26,235 bases of DNA from Hydnum rufescens UP504 (Eukaryota > Basidiomycota > Agaricomycetes > Cantharellales > Hydnaceae): NCBI GenBank assembly GCA_014904985.1, contig MU128916.1, positions 1 to 26,235 of the forward strand. Direction: 5' to 3'. Under the pieces are notes generated by a model. That model ran no database searches. It was not told where the DNA came from and saw only the letters and a program-made list of their open reading frames with translations. Shown here in pieces: positions 8,932 through 19,955 of the stretch (position 1 is its first letter; the number at the start of each line of letters is the position of its first letter). The position numbers and the translations under genes are program-made.

Positions 8932-9882
8932 CCTGGTTGTAGTGTCGCCACAACTCAGCTCTGCTCAGCTTCTGCTCAACTCTGTTCAACTTCTGGTGGT
9001 TTCTGTCAGCTTCAGCTTTGAACCCAAGAGTCAAGCACATGTGGAGTCGCAAAGTCAACTCAAGTTGACTCAAGTCAATCCAACATGAATCCTATTATGT
9101 AACATTGCCAGTTCTCATGGTCACCAATAATTGATATGAACTGCAGCATTTGTAGCACTGCAGCACTTCTATCAGATCTGTCTGAAGTTGGCTGCATGTT
9201 TTGGTGTGAGTCTTGAAGAAAATATGTGGTTGCAAGGAAGGGGTTGCCTCAAGAGGGGGATCATCCATCCACACAAAACCATGTGGGAAAAGTTTACATC
9301 CCTCAAGGGCAGGAAGGGCAGTGAATTTTCAGAAGCTTGGTCATGCATGTGAAAGCAGTGAGAGTTAAGGGGAATTTCTCAATTTTTACAAATGAACTTT
9401 GGGGATACAAGCAGGTAAAGTATACCTTGAATTTTTAGGTGAACTTACAACCTACTGTAGGCACTTGGCACTGGATGCTGGAGACTGAGAGTGAGGAACA
9501 GGACTGGAAGAAGCATCAAATGGTTAGATAAGTGGACAAGTGATTGAGTCACATGTTCTAGATTGGGGATCCTTTTGCCACCTAACCATGTCATGGGAAA
9601 GAGAATTATCTAACTTTAAGGGTTTAGAAGTTGTGGAACCACAGTATAGTGAGAAATGGGGTCATTTTTGTGAAAGACTCATTGTATGTTCTTATCAACT
9701 CAAGTCAACTCAAGTCAACTCAAGTCAACTCAAGTCAATTCGAGTCGACTCAATCAGCTCGGCTTGGCAAGTCAATTTGACAGCTCGGCTCGACTTCGCC
9801 GCGACTTGGCTCAGCTTGTATCCGACTCGACTCACGGCTCGAGCCGACTTCGAGCACGAGTCGCGGCAACACTACCTGGTTG
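8932..9882. mobile_element. 935-bp hAT-type element with 8-bp target duplication
   Basis: The element runs 8940-9874, starting TAGTGTCGCCACAACTC and ending GCGGCAACACTA. CCTGGTTG lies immediately outside each end (8932-8939 and 9875-9882), a perfect 8-bp target duplication. The left arm is rich in CTCAGCTCTGCTCAAC words and the right arm in GACTC/CAACTCAAG words, including four tandem TCAACTCAAG units from 9695. I see no transposase domain, so it is a non-autonomous copy. Its right 257 bases plus flank are duplicated at 6708-7123, where the flanking word has lost one T. Confidence 0.85.
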
Positions 9883-10410
9883 GCTGGTGCCGGATCCATT
9901 ACATAAGCTGTATGCACACAATGGATTAGAGATGCAGGCATAAGCTAAGGTGAAAGGAATACCGTCTACATGATTTAGCACTTACAAAGCTCTTGAGTTA
10001 GTCAAGCAACATCAGTGGCAGCTTCAGCTGCCCCCTCTAGTTAATTGATGTCTGGCAGAAACAAAACCTACTAGCAACAAAAAAGAACCTTCAGCCTTCG
10101 CCAGACTCCCCGTAAGCCCGAGCACGGCTCCACCCATGATCCTCGCAAAGTATGCCAGGTGATACTTGAGCTCCGATAGTAGACACATATGCCAACCCCA
10201 TGTCAACTTGCCCCTCTTTTAATTGCCAATCAAATGGGTCCCATGCAACAGCAAGAATTATCACACGACCATCCCTACATCCAATGGCAATACGAGAGTG
10301 AGTCCGGTGCCCCGACACAGAGATGCGAGTAACTGGGTAGTGTGGGGGGATATAGCAGATACGTCTGACAAGGCCATCTTCGTGGCGCTTCACTTGTATC
10401 CACTGGCCAT
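9618..10410. repeat. Source-order copy (B then A) of the circularly permuted duplication
   Basis: This 793-bp tract is the contiguous counterpart of 6338-7123. Segment B (9618-10040) is the right end of the hAT-type element plus its flank; segment A (10041-10410) is the 3' end of the NACHT-WD40 gene. In the other copy A precedes B, and the two outer edges correspond to the internal B/A junction here (CTCTAG|TTAATTG). Confidence 0.8.
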
Positions 10411-13050
10411 GAAGAGACCAAACATGAGGCAGGCCTGCAATGGGCTCAAGGGGTGACGCAGATGGCCCAGGGACAAGGCGACGAGGTCGGGATTTCAAAT
10501 CCCATGTCAAGGTCTCCACACTGGTGCGGGCAATCAAAGTACAACCATCTGTGGAAAACGAAACCTCTGAAAGCACAGTGGAATGACCTAATTTTTCAAT
10601 GAGTGAACCTGACTTGACATTCCATAACCATAGGGTCATGTCATCTGATGCTGAAGCCAGGTATGTGCCATCTGGGGAGAAGGCAATGGTTTTAATCCAA
10701 TCGGAATGGCCCACCAGGGAGGCGATGCGTGCGCCGGACCTAGTATCCCACACCCGTAGGGTGCCATCATTGGAACCCGAAGCCAGGCGGAAGCCATCAT
10801 GCGAAAATGCAATGGCCCTGATCCAATCGGAATGGCCCTCCAGCTTCCCAGTGTGTGCACCCGAGACGGCATCCCATAACCGTAGGGTGCCATCATCGGA
10901 ACTAGATGCCAGCTGGAAGCCATCAGATGAAAACCCCACTATCGTAACCGAGCCCGAACGGCCAATTAAAGGATTCCATTTCGACGGCCATTTAGAGTCT
11001 CTACCTTGGAGCACCCTAATGGAACCCTTTCCCTCTTCGCAATATATTCGGTACAGCGGAGTGTGATGTGGCGTGAAAGGCAGCGCAGACTCATATACAT
11101 GCAGTGCACTGGCTTTTATGACCTCGCCGTGAGTGGCAATGAATCGGCAGGCATCAGAGAGGATCGCTACCAGACTCGACTTGCAACTCGAGTCTCTCTG
11201 CCAGAATCCTTGTAATCAACAACTCGCCCAAAGACAGACAAAGAATAAATGCACGTACCGCCCAGCGGTGTGCCTCTTGGATGGAGCTTTCAGCAGTGGA
11301 GACTTCCCCAATCAGGCTCATTGTTTCGAACCAACATAAGATGGACTGCACAGAGAACAACTCGAGTGCTTCCACCATTGTTTTCTCTCCATGCTTGACA
11401 TGTGATAGGTGCAGCGCCCAACACTTGCATGCATACCGCACATCAGGCAATATCGCCTCTGTCACTTTCCGTTCAAAGTGATCCACCTCCTCGTTCAGTC
11501 GGGACGGATCCAAGATCCCAGCTATGTCTCGCTTTAGATATTCCGACATAAGCTCGAAACATCGGATAGCATGGCGCAGTTCCTGGTCCGGCAGGGGCGC
11601 AATGGCGAAGCCCGGGATGGAACATCGCGAATCATCCATAATAAATTCGCGAAACGAAGGGTGATAGATACGAGGGCCTTGTCAGCACCAGACTGGGGGA
11701 CAATGACGGAACGAAGATGATCCAAGGTGGTCTCAACGGCCTGCTGGTCATATTGAACAAATCGAGCCAATGAATCCAGTGGGAGCGGCTCCCTCAACAG
11801 CACGATACTGCCTATGACGACTTGAAACCGCTTCCGATTTTCTGGAAGATTATATGGGGACAAGGAATTGAGGAGGATTTCCATGTAGAGGGCGTCCAGC
11901 TGCAAATATGGCTTAGTTTCGGGATCCTGGGGCGACTCGGGTGTCAAGTAGAAGGGTTAGATGTTTGCGAGGATCTCGCTACATGGTCGTCGCCGATAAA
12001 TCGGAGGACCGTGGCGGCGTAAACAAATAGCTCCCCACACTTCTCTACAAGTAAGTTCATCTGGATCTCCGTGGCCCAGTCGGGAGGCATATCAACAAGC
12101 CCAAGCTTTCGGGGGATTTCGGACAATTCCGTGGAGATATATAAGGAAATGTCCCGTCGAACGACCGAGGCCTCGATATCGTGAAGTATCATCATGGCGG
12201 AGCTTGGGACTTTGTTAAATACCGAGGATAGGTGGGGCCGCGGACGACTTGTGATCAATATGCGTAGGAAGGGAGGTATTCGGATCTCGTCTGAAAACAA
12301 GAGCCGCAGGATCTCTGCAGCACCCGCTTTCTCGCATTCATCGAGAGCATCAAGTATGAGAAGTGTGTTGCGTTGGCGAGGACCAACTCTGAGAAGGGGC
12401 GTCAGGATTAATGCTTGAAGCTGAGAGGACAGTGTCTTCCTCCTCCAGATTCTGGAATACTGTGCTAGCGCTTCCACGATGACGTTCCTGAATGCGTTGT
12501 CTGATTGCGCAAGTTGGAAAGCGAGTGTGGGGAATACGAGCTCCGAATTACAGGAACGTTTGGAGAAGAAGAAAGTGGCACCTAGCATGGTTGAGTCCTG
12601 CGCTTGCTCAGCGACGGTCTTGGCTATGGTCGATTTACCGATGCCAGCCAGTCCAGTGACCAAGAGCACAGGTGAGTCTTGCTCGTTGGTGCTCTCTGAC
12701 CATGACCGGATCTCGTTCAGTACAGCTTCCCTGGTGCCCTGGAGACATGACGACGGAGCCCCCTCGCGAACGGAGTCATGCGCTGCATACAGGTCAGGAA
12801 GAAGAGACATTAAAAGCATGTTATCCACCCCGTCTACGAGAACATTGAGCATAGGTGGAGAGTGCAAATGCCTGAGCGACTCACAATCATAGACGTGTAT
12901 ATTACCTCCTTGACCACCCGTCCCAGCACGGGTGCCATGACCCCCCTACCAGCCTCTGAGGACAACCATATATAAGGCTCACAGCGAATGATTGAAAGGC
13001 AACTTACTGAGGATCACCGTCGGACCAGCAGACATGAGATTGGGGGTGCC
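10091..13050 (-). CDS. NACHT-WD40 STAND protein (frame-broken as read)
   Basis: STAND ATPases of this kind are expanded in Agaricomycetes; some act in non-self recognition and cell death. Minus-strand parts in order: P-loop GLAGIGKST and Walker B LLILDALDEC inside 12867-11944; a helical winged segment 11947-11534; a second helical segment 11639-11155 containing ELMSEYLKRDIAG; a proposed 46-bp intron 11254-11209 leading to LSDACRFIATHG; then WD40 repeats from 11014, three clear (DGTLRLWD, DGTLRVWD, DMTLWLWN) and one weak. Single-base losses near 11947 and 11667 break the frame; correcting each restores family-like sequence (TLTPESPQ, SYHPSFREF). The start is uncertain: an ATG at 12867 or nearby, or small exons reaching an ATG near 13033. 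It is a sequencing-error-damaged gene or a recent pseudogene. Nearby FunK1 and regulators share strand only by chance, as far as can be seen. Confidence 0.85.
12960..12978 (-). promoter_or_regulatory. Possible TATA element of the NACHT-WD40 gene
   Basis: On the minus strand the word CTTATATATGG lies about 100 bases before the ATG at 12867. It would fit a promoter if the coding region begins there. If small upstream exons to about 13033 are real, it falls inside an intron. The two readings exclude each other. Confidence 0.25.
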
Positions 13051-13360
13051 CCTCAAGATTGACGGACTGTCTTGCTGGGTAATTTCGGGGTGGTAGGCAC
13101 GAGGCGCGTATCATTCAATTTCAGTATATCTTACCCAGATCTGCACCAAGGGACTGGAAGATCTGGAGGAGTTAGCGTGCCAAAGCTACTAATTTCGGAA
13201 AACGATCACCGCTAAAACCGTGCCACATTTTGGCGCAAGAGCTAAAATTCAGAGGCCGCCACATATAGTAAAGAGGTTCGGGAGTCCGTGGACACATTAT
13301 AAAATCATTATGTGATAATACAATTCATTCCAAATCGGGCAGATCGATGCTTCGTCGATC

Positions 13361-15487
13361 TCAAAGTTCCTGTGCGCTAAGAAGATTAAACCGCCACCGC
13401 CATACGGTGTCAAAAATAGGTCGGTTTTGTTCTGGGCGCATTTCCAACACAGCAATGCCCTGTATGAGGGACAGTCCGAGAGAGGTCCCAGGTGCTCGGA
13501 TGGAAGGGAATAGCTGATGGAAATGAATCACATCTTGTGGGTGGGAGCAAAGACATATGACGCCCACAATGCAATCCACCAAGTGGACTCTACATCATGT
13601 AAACAATTATGCTGGAAAGGTGGAAGCTTCCTGACCTTGTCTGGCTCCATTTCAGGATCAGGACAAAAAGGTAGGTGCACTCACAAACTTCGAGGGCCAT
13701 AAAATTGCAGGTTCCCTATGAACATTTTATTACCCTCATCAATATTTTTCCGAGGGCTGCAAGACTCAGTGTCCGAAACCCATGTGGCGTAGATTTGATA
13801 GTGACGTCTTTGGCATATTCCAAATCCACAAGTAATCCCCTCGCCCGTCCGCCAGGTTCTCGCAGGAGGATGTTGCCGCTGCTCACATCTCGATGAACAT
13901 ACTTAACAAAACATAGCCTTCAGACCTGAGTATGGCCGCTCAATGATCATCCCCACAACCTTAACCCCGTCACACGTCACAGGGCAAGGGGTGGGTCACA
14001 GGTCAGGGTGGGGCTTACGTAATGGTGTGTGGTATGAGCGCCGTCGCCATCGCTATTGTCATCGCTCTCATTTGCATCACACTCCGCCTCCGTGATTGTT
14101 GGTCTCGGTAGGGCCATGGTGCCTCCTCCCACCGTTGGTGGCACAGTCTGGGGCTTAATGGTTGATCGTCACCACAAAACGGTGCCTGGGGCTTACGACA
14201 TAAAGTCACGTGGTGGCCTATGAACGAACACACATACCAAACCCGCATATGCATCCCGCAGTGCAACAAGATCCCAGAGAAGGTCCTTAATTGATGGATT
14301 GGGGTCCCAATCTCTTCAAACATGATCCGATAATGAACACGATGTTCCTCAATTCGATGGCCCCCCTCGGCCGACGGCAGCTCAACCTTGGGAACCTCCC
14401 ATACTCGAAGCTGATCGTTTTGATCCACTGCGAGCAGGTGCTATGTCTTCCGCCCCCCCAACTCCATTAGATTCGAACCACGTCTCTAGGATCGAATCGA
14501 GGTGATTCAACCCATCAATTTCCTTGCTTTCTATCAATCGCTCCCGGAGAATCTTGAGCGTGTCGCCCTCACGTGTACGATCAGCATTTACTCAGGTGCC
14601 CTTAAGCGCATATAACCCCCGCCCCTCGGGATCGCCCATCTTACCATACCATTATCCATATACTGGTCCCACGGCCACGCACCGCATCCGCACCGTAAGT
14701 CGAAATTTCGTTTTTGGTACCAAATATCCTCTCCTTCCCGCGTTGATCATGCACTGTGATATCATAGCAGTATCTCCCATCGCCATCCCTAGACTCGACT
14801 CGGGTCATTGTGGGGTCGTACCCCAACCGGTCGGCCGGGGAGAGGGCGATTCCGAGGAAAACACGAACAGACCGACGGGTTTCTGGACATAAGGGTGTCA
14901 AAGGGCGGGATTGGATAGGAAAAGGGGAACGGGTACCGAATTGATGTCAATGGGAGTTGAAGCCACTAGGTATGCACGATGAGAAATCCAAAATCGCAGA
15001 GTAGTATTTGCGGCTGTAATTCCGAGGGCGAATCGACGAAAAGGATCACTTCTCATTCTTTGATACTTGGGCCACATGCACACAACCTCCGACATGTCCT
15101 GGAAGAACCATCAGGAATCTACATGGACTCGAACAGGGCAAGCCCACACCATATTTATTGCCGTCGGTATCAGCCCTCTTGAATTCCAGGCAGACGATAT
15201 CCGCCCAATGAGGTAAATCTGGCCGAGATTTGGAGATGCTGCTTAAGGGGGATCGTTGAGGTTTCCAAATGAAAGCAGCCATCGGGTCTCGAAGTATTGC
15301 TTCGTTCGGACCGTGGGGTCTTGGCGCCTGCCACGTTCACTGCCATCGGTACGGGATATTAATATTGGTGACAAGGATCTTCGTAGTGCTAATGATCTGA
15401 TTGAAAATGTCTAGAACACCTTTGTTGTACACGCTATCCTCAGTACCCGTCTACTTCGAAGACTGTTACGGCAAAACGCTCTGACAT
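13361..15487 (-). pseudogene. FunK1-type fungal protein kinase, decayed
   Basis: FunK1 kinases are a lineage-expanded family of mushroom-forming fungi; most members lack a known substrate. Parts in order on the minus strand: VYNKGVLDIFNQI (about 15430-15400); LPHWADIVCLEFKRADTD (about 15220-15160); DPFRRFALGITAANTTLRFW (about 15060-14990); LSPADRLGYDPTM and the ISTYGADAVRGRGT segment (14901-14641); HYRIMFEEIG then SIKDLLWDLVALRDAYAGL (14350-14225); catalytic loop YVHRDVSSGNILL near 13900; DLEYAK in the DFG position near 13825; HDVESTWWIALWAS near 13590-13550. The frame shifts by one base at the CCCC run near 14310, stops and shifts occur elsewhere, and about 300 bases of unclear sequence precede the catalytic exon. 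The first exon (ATG near 15487) is tentative. Probably not functional as read. Confidence 0.85.
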
Positions 15488-16200
15488 TGCCACCACCGCA
15501 ACGTCCGCCACCACTACCCATCATATGCCACATCCACAAAACACACAGTCTGGACATGCACTAAAGCACGCATTGTCCGTACGCATTGCTTCCCCTTTTC
15601 TTCTATAGAAACCTATGCTAGCCTTGCGACTCGGCAACCAATCGATTACGGTTCCCGCGTCGCAGGCTTTCCGTTTCTACAAAGACTTCAGGTCGAAGAC
15701 CTGCCAACGCCCTCAAGCATTGATGTGTGTCAATTACTCTAATTTGTCGACAACAGCATGAGCAAATGCGGGATTAACATGCGGGAACATACAGTAGAGT
15801 GAGCATGTCATTGATGTTGACAATGGGAATTCGATGCAAATCTTCCATCACTGGCATCCGCTGCTTTGTGTGCTGCCTCTAGGGTGGCGTTATAGGAGTG
15901 ACCGACGTGGCACCAATTCAACTTAGCAAAGGAAGAGGGAGTCTGAGGACGTGTGACACAGCAAAGCAATGGCCATCCCACCTACGACATAGTGACCTAT
16001 ATAGCAAAACGTTCCCTTTTCTTAGACACTCTGCCAGCTCTTCACCTGAACAAAATCATGAGTCCCCCTGGCATCCTTTTGTATGCATGTCGTTTTATCC
16101 TCTTTATTTGTATCTGTTAGGTAATTCTCGCGACTCGGCACCTTCCGCTCCCAAAATGCGCGAGCTTCTGATATTGTGGCGGTTCTCGACCCTGATCGCT
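15488..16200. other. Stretch without a supportable gene
   Basis: Open frames here (for example 15898-16248 on +) have no recognisable domain, intron pattern or homologue known to me. I see no tRNA, tandem array or terminal inverted repeat. It probably contains the upstream region of the FunK1 gene at its left side. Confidence 0.4.
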
Positions 16201-16204
16201 GCGT

Positions 16205-17200
16205 CTATGTCAGAATGTAATGGCATAAGGGACAGGCCCTTCCCATAGGTAGCCCTGTGAACGATGAATTTCCCAGCTCAAAGGCACGTTCCCATTTCGG
16301 GGTTCGTCGCATTGGGCATGACAAAGAGCAAACGAAGGCATGCGCTCCTTCTCCATCTGCACCCGTTTTATTGACAATAGGGCTATGACAGGCACAAAAA
16401 CTACCCAAGAATGGGGTTCTGATGATGGACATCAGATTAACGTCTACTAGTGGGCGAGTTATGAGCGTCAAAGTAGCTCTCGCCAAGATTCTCCTGATTT
16501 CCCCGGCTTGCACTGAAATCGGAGAGAAGATGGCTCTCAGCTGCAGTATTGATAAGTATTGGGTACGTAAATCCTTTGGTTCACTCGGCGACACGTCGCT
16601 GAACTTTTTCGCCTTGATGCTTTGCGAATAGTGTCTGGGTGTTTACTCCGGCAGTCCTATGCCGTCGTCTGTCTAGCTTCCATTTCCTTGAATCGAATAG
16701 GATGGGCCAGTGTGCGACGAGGTATGGTTCTCGAGGTCGAATAGATCGGGCTTGTCCGTTATTGTCCTTTATGGTTTTGATGTCTTCAGTCTGGTTGCTG
16801 TTTGCTCATGCGTTACTTCTTACTGCTTCCCGGTGCGTTAGAGAGCTGGGAGATATCACATGTTACCACACGCTTGCACATGCATAGCTGGTATCCTATA
16901 CTATTCCATCGCCACCTGATCCCCATTCTCTTCATTTTCCACCATGAGATCCAGTCCCGAGTAGTCCACTCCATGGGGATTGCGACACATGATGATTCGA
17001 GGACGCCGTTTCCAGAGGGAGGTGAAGCATCGTTGTGGCGTCTGAGATGAACACGAAAAGTGACAGGCCTACTGCATTCCACCACCTTCATAGACGGGGT
17101 ATCGCGCCAAGTTAGTGCGCTTTCCAGGGGATCGGGAATGAATAGTTCGCATGACAAACAGGATCCATATCCTCGATGTGACCGTCGTATTGTGGACTCA
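16205..17200 (-). other. Unassigned minus-strand coding-like segments
   Basis: Three minus-strand segments have protein-like composition. The first, 17157-16813, includes LTWRDTPSMKVVECSRPVTF. The second is about 16780-16570, with REPYLVAHWPILFDSRKWKL, ending in a stop near 16575. The third is 16594 to about 16400, VSPSEPKDLRTQYLSILQLRAIF, and continues with ILARATLTLITRPLVDVNLM. The second and third can be joined by a GT-AG gap within 16594-16650. Together they could be one spliced gene lying head-to-head with PRP19, in which case 17200-17496 would be a shared promoter. I do not recognise the product, and no start or stop is secure. Confidence 0.3.
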
Positions 17201-17496
17201 CTGGCATGAGAAAGGCCATTGGCCCACTACGTGCCCTCAGACTTGACCTTACGCCAATCTTCCCAATGCCCCGAGCAGCATCTATCGCAAGTGCAATGGG
17301 AAATGTTTAGGAGGACGTTTCAAAAGCTGACCGCAGTCTAAATCTCCATATCTGCCCAAGCTCATTGCCGCGTAGCTGGCCCTCCCAAGTAGACTCTAGC
17401 TCAAATTCATCGCGTCGCGCTGCGGCTGTCTCCGGTCAACAAAGAAGACACATATTTACATCGAGCGCTATCCGCTCTCAGACTCTTTTCAACACA

Positions 17497-19214
17497 ATGT
17501 TGTTCTGTGCATTGTCTGGGGAAGTGCCGCAAACTCCCACTGTATCTTCGAAATCAGGCCACATTTACGAGCGTCGCTTGATCGAGAAATACATCTCAGA
17601 AAATGGAACCGATCCAATCACTGGGGAAAGACTCACGGAAGAGGATTTAATTCCAATTAAAACCAGTAAGTTTTCAGTGGATCTCTTCAAACGGGTCAAG
17701 GCTCATATTGCCGGGCGGATAGGTTCTCAGGCTGCGCCCCCACGCCCCGCCACTCTCACCTCAATCCCGGTTATCCTTCATACCCTCCAAAATGAATGGG
17801 ACGCGCTCGTCCTGGAACAATATACTCTCAAGCAGCAACTCAATGCAGTTCGCCAGGAACTCAGCCATTCATTGTATCAGTGCGATGCCGCTACCCGAGT
17901 TGCTGCTCGCTTGTTGAAGGAGAGAGACACGGCTCGAGAGTGGGTCTTGGCCATGTTTGGATGCCTGCTCAGCTTCTGACACAATTGCGAATGAATAGAG
18001 CTCTTGCGAGTGTCCAAGCCACCCTTGGTGCTCCCCCTTCCGATACACCTCCCGATGTTGAGATGCCTGCTGGTGGACCTGAACAATCAGGTCCCCTTCC
18101 TGTAGACGTGGACGCACTCATTGCAGACACACAGCAAACGTGCGCGGTCACTTTCTCTTCCCTTGTATGGCTCGGACTTTCTGGTGTTCATCGCGCTCCT
18201 TTTCTAGGCTCTCCGCCATCAGGAGGAAAAAGCGAAACCGCCCGCCTCGTATGCGACAGCCAATCAAATTCGCAATTTCACGTCCAAACATACCATTCCC
18301 TCGTTGCACTCGACCTCTCCCGTCGGAATCGCGGCGCTGGCAGTCTCGAGTGTTTATCCCACTCAATTCATCACTGGTGGTAATGACAATGTTGTTCAAG
18401 TGTACGATCAGGAGACGAGCAAGGTCCTCGCCACTCTGAAAGGCCACACCAAAAAAGTCAACCACGTGGAATGGAGAGAAAAAGAATCTGAAACCTAGGT
18501 TGGTTATCAGTGGAAGTGTGGATAAGACTGTCCGAATTTGGAGTCATGACTCGTCGTCTGGGGATTTCGCTCCCGCACATACAGTCAAGATACACAAGGG
18601 CGAAATCTCGGGAGTGGCGGTTCATCCAACTTCTACCCTCCTCGCCGTCTCCTCTCTCGACAAGAGTTACTCAATCCACAACCTCTCGACTCTGCAATCA
18701 ATATTCCATTCATCCCCTGCGGCGGCAGCGTATACCTCTTTGTCTATTCACCCGGATGGCGCCCTACTCGCTCTTGGTACTTCGCAGTCCACTATCCACA
18801 TCTATGATGTCCGAGCAGCAGCGTTGGCGGTAGAGCTCACCCCTGCCTGATGTGTCATCACCGTTCGCCGTGAACACGAGTTCCTTCTCTGAGAATGGTT
18901 TCCACTTGGCGTTCCCCGACACGCCCTCCACGGTCTCTGTGTGGGACCTCCGAAAGACCAAGAAGGTGACTTCATTCCCGTTGAGTGGAAGCGACGGCGC
19001 GTACAAGATCAACAAAGTCCGGTATGATGCCAGCTCGCAATTCTTGGGAGTCTCAGGCCCGGATCTCCGTATCTTTGCGCACAAGACATGGGAAGAACTG
19101 ATAAAGCTTGAAGGAGGGGGAGAAATCGTTGACTTTGCCTTTGGGAGAGAGGCCCACAATATTTGGGCTGCGGTTGGGCGCGAAGTCAAGATTTGGGCTG
19201 AAAAGGATCAGTGA
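17497..19214 (+). CDS. PRP19: Pre-mRNA-processing factor 19 (U-box E3 ligase, NTC core)
   Basis: Prp19 is the ubiquitin-ligase core of the nineteen complex that activates the spliceosome in the nucleus. Start ATG 17497 gives [14 protein letters not shown], the U-box beginning; [24 protein letters not shown] follows. Exons: 17497-17665, 17723-17939, 17999-18139, 18208-19214; introns 57, 59 and 68 bp, all GT-AG. Exon 2 carries the [11 protein letters not shown] linker and the Cdc5-binding coiled coil ([20 protein letters not shown]). Exon 3 gives [10 protein letters not shown]; exon 4 gives LSAIRRKKR and then the seven-blade WD40 domain ([36 protein letters not shown]). As read, the last exon needs three one-base corrections: a lost base near 18236 (AAA), an extra base near 18491 (AAA) and an extra base near 18841 (CCCC). 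Because the gene is essential, sequence error is likelier than decay. Confidence 0.92.
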
Positions 19215-19651
19215 TGGTCTATAACAACTGTCTCTCTTCTCTCTGGGGTTGTTCGGTCTTATATAAAGGTTGAACTCATCTCACGGGAACGGAGACACTA
19301 CGGTTTCATCCGTAATATGAGTTTGATACTCTACTCATCCGGAATATTCCCCCTAAGGGCGCATCGTTGTGTATTCAACATCCGTAGTCTGCCAATACTG
19401 TGTACTCTTGCCCTCCTACATAATATGCGGCCCGCCGCAGCGTGTTGTCTAAATCTGCCTATCTTGGTGCCCCCAAACACAATAGGCCATCCCATGCTCT
19501 GCGATCGCAGAAACTGATCTCAAAGGCACTCAAATTGCAGTGGAACCGATTGCGCAAGCAATTACTCAGGGTGATGGGGGCACCATTCTTTCGCCACTTC
19601 CTGGAGGCCACTCCCAACAATATTTATACTCCCCTTTCGCTGTTGTTGAGG
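19215..19651. other. 3' flank of PRP19, no gene seen
   Basis: Short frames only, without domains. No clear poly(A) signal or repeat stands out before the hAT-like terminus at 19652. Confidence 0.4.
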
Positions 19652-19955
19652 TAGTGCTGCCACGGCTCGACTTGATGCAACTCGACCCGATTCGACTTCG
19701 GCGACTCCCTGTGACTTCTTCTGAGTGATTGACTTTAGGGAACTTGAAGTTACCTAAAGTTAGTGTTACCGCGACTCGAAGTCGCAAAAAAAACCTAGCC
19801 TTGTGGTGCTCCTATCATACCACTTTTTGCTTATAGCTCAATGACCTCTACTGTTTTTATAGTCCTCTCTTTCATACTGCCATCAAAAAAATCCATCATC
19901 TGTTGTAGTTGACGAGAAATTTTTCGACTCCGCGACTCGACTTGACTCAACACTA
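19652..19955. mobile_element. hAT-like terminal fragments
   Basis: Two termini point the same way: TAGTGCTGCCACGGCTCGACTTG at 19652 and TAGTGTTACCGCGACTCGAAGTCGC at 19761. One opposing terminus, CGACTTGACTCAACACTA, ends at 19955. The inner pair would define a 195-bp element (19761-19955). CTAAAGT occurs at both edges but is not in perfect register with the termini, so the target duplication is not secure. The AAGTCG/GACTC words match the arms of the elements at 5.7-6.3 and 8.9-9.9 kb. Confidence 0.55.

Noticed and set aside
6708..10040. B...B direct repeats as LTRs of a 3.3-kb retrotransposon
   Set aside because: B contains the right end of a target-duplicated hAT element plus ordinary flank; there is no TG...CA edge, primer-binding site or reverse transcriptase between the copies, and segment A is duplicated too.
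10599..11066. Long plus-strand frame over the WD40 region
   Set aside because: It is the antisense of the WD40 repeats, whose periodicity keeps the opposite strand open; it has no domain of its own.
12194..12892. Plus-strand frames across the NACHT domain
   Set aside because: They are antisense shadows of the P-loop gene, with no recognisable motif.
18764..19189. Minus-strand frame inside PRP19
   Set aside because: It overlaps WD40 coding sequence of a well-supported gene and has no domain.
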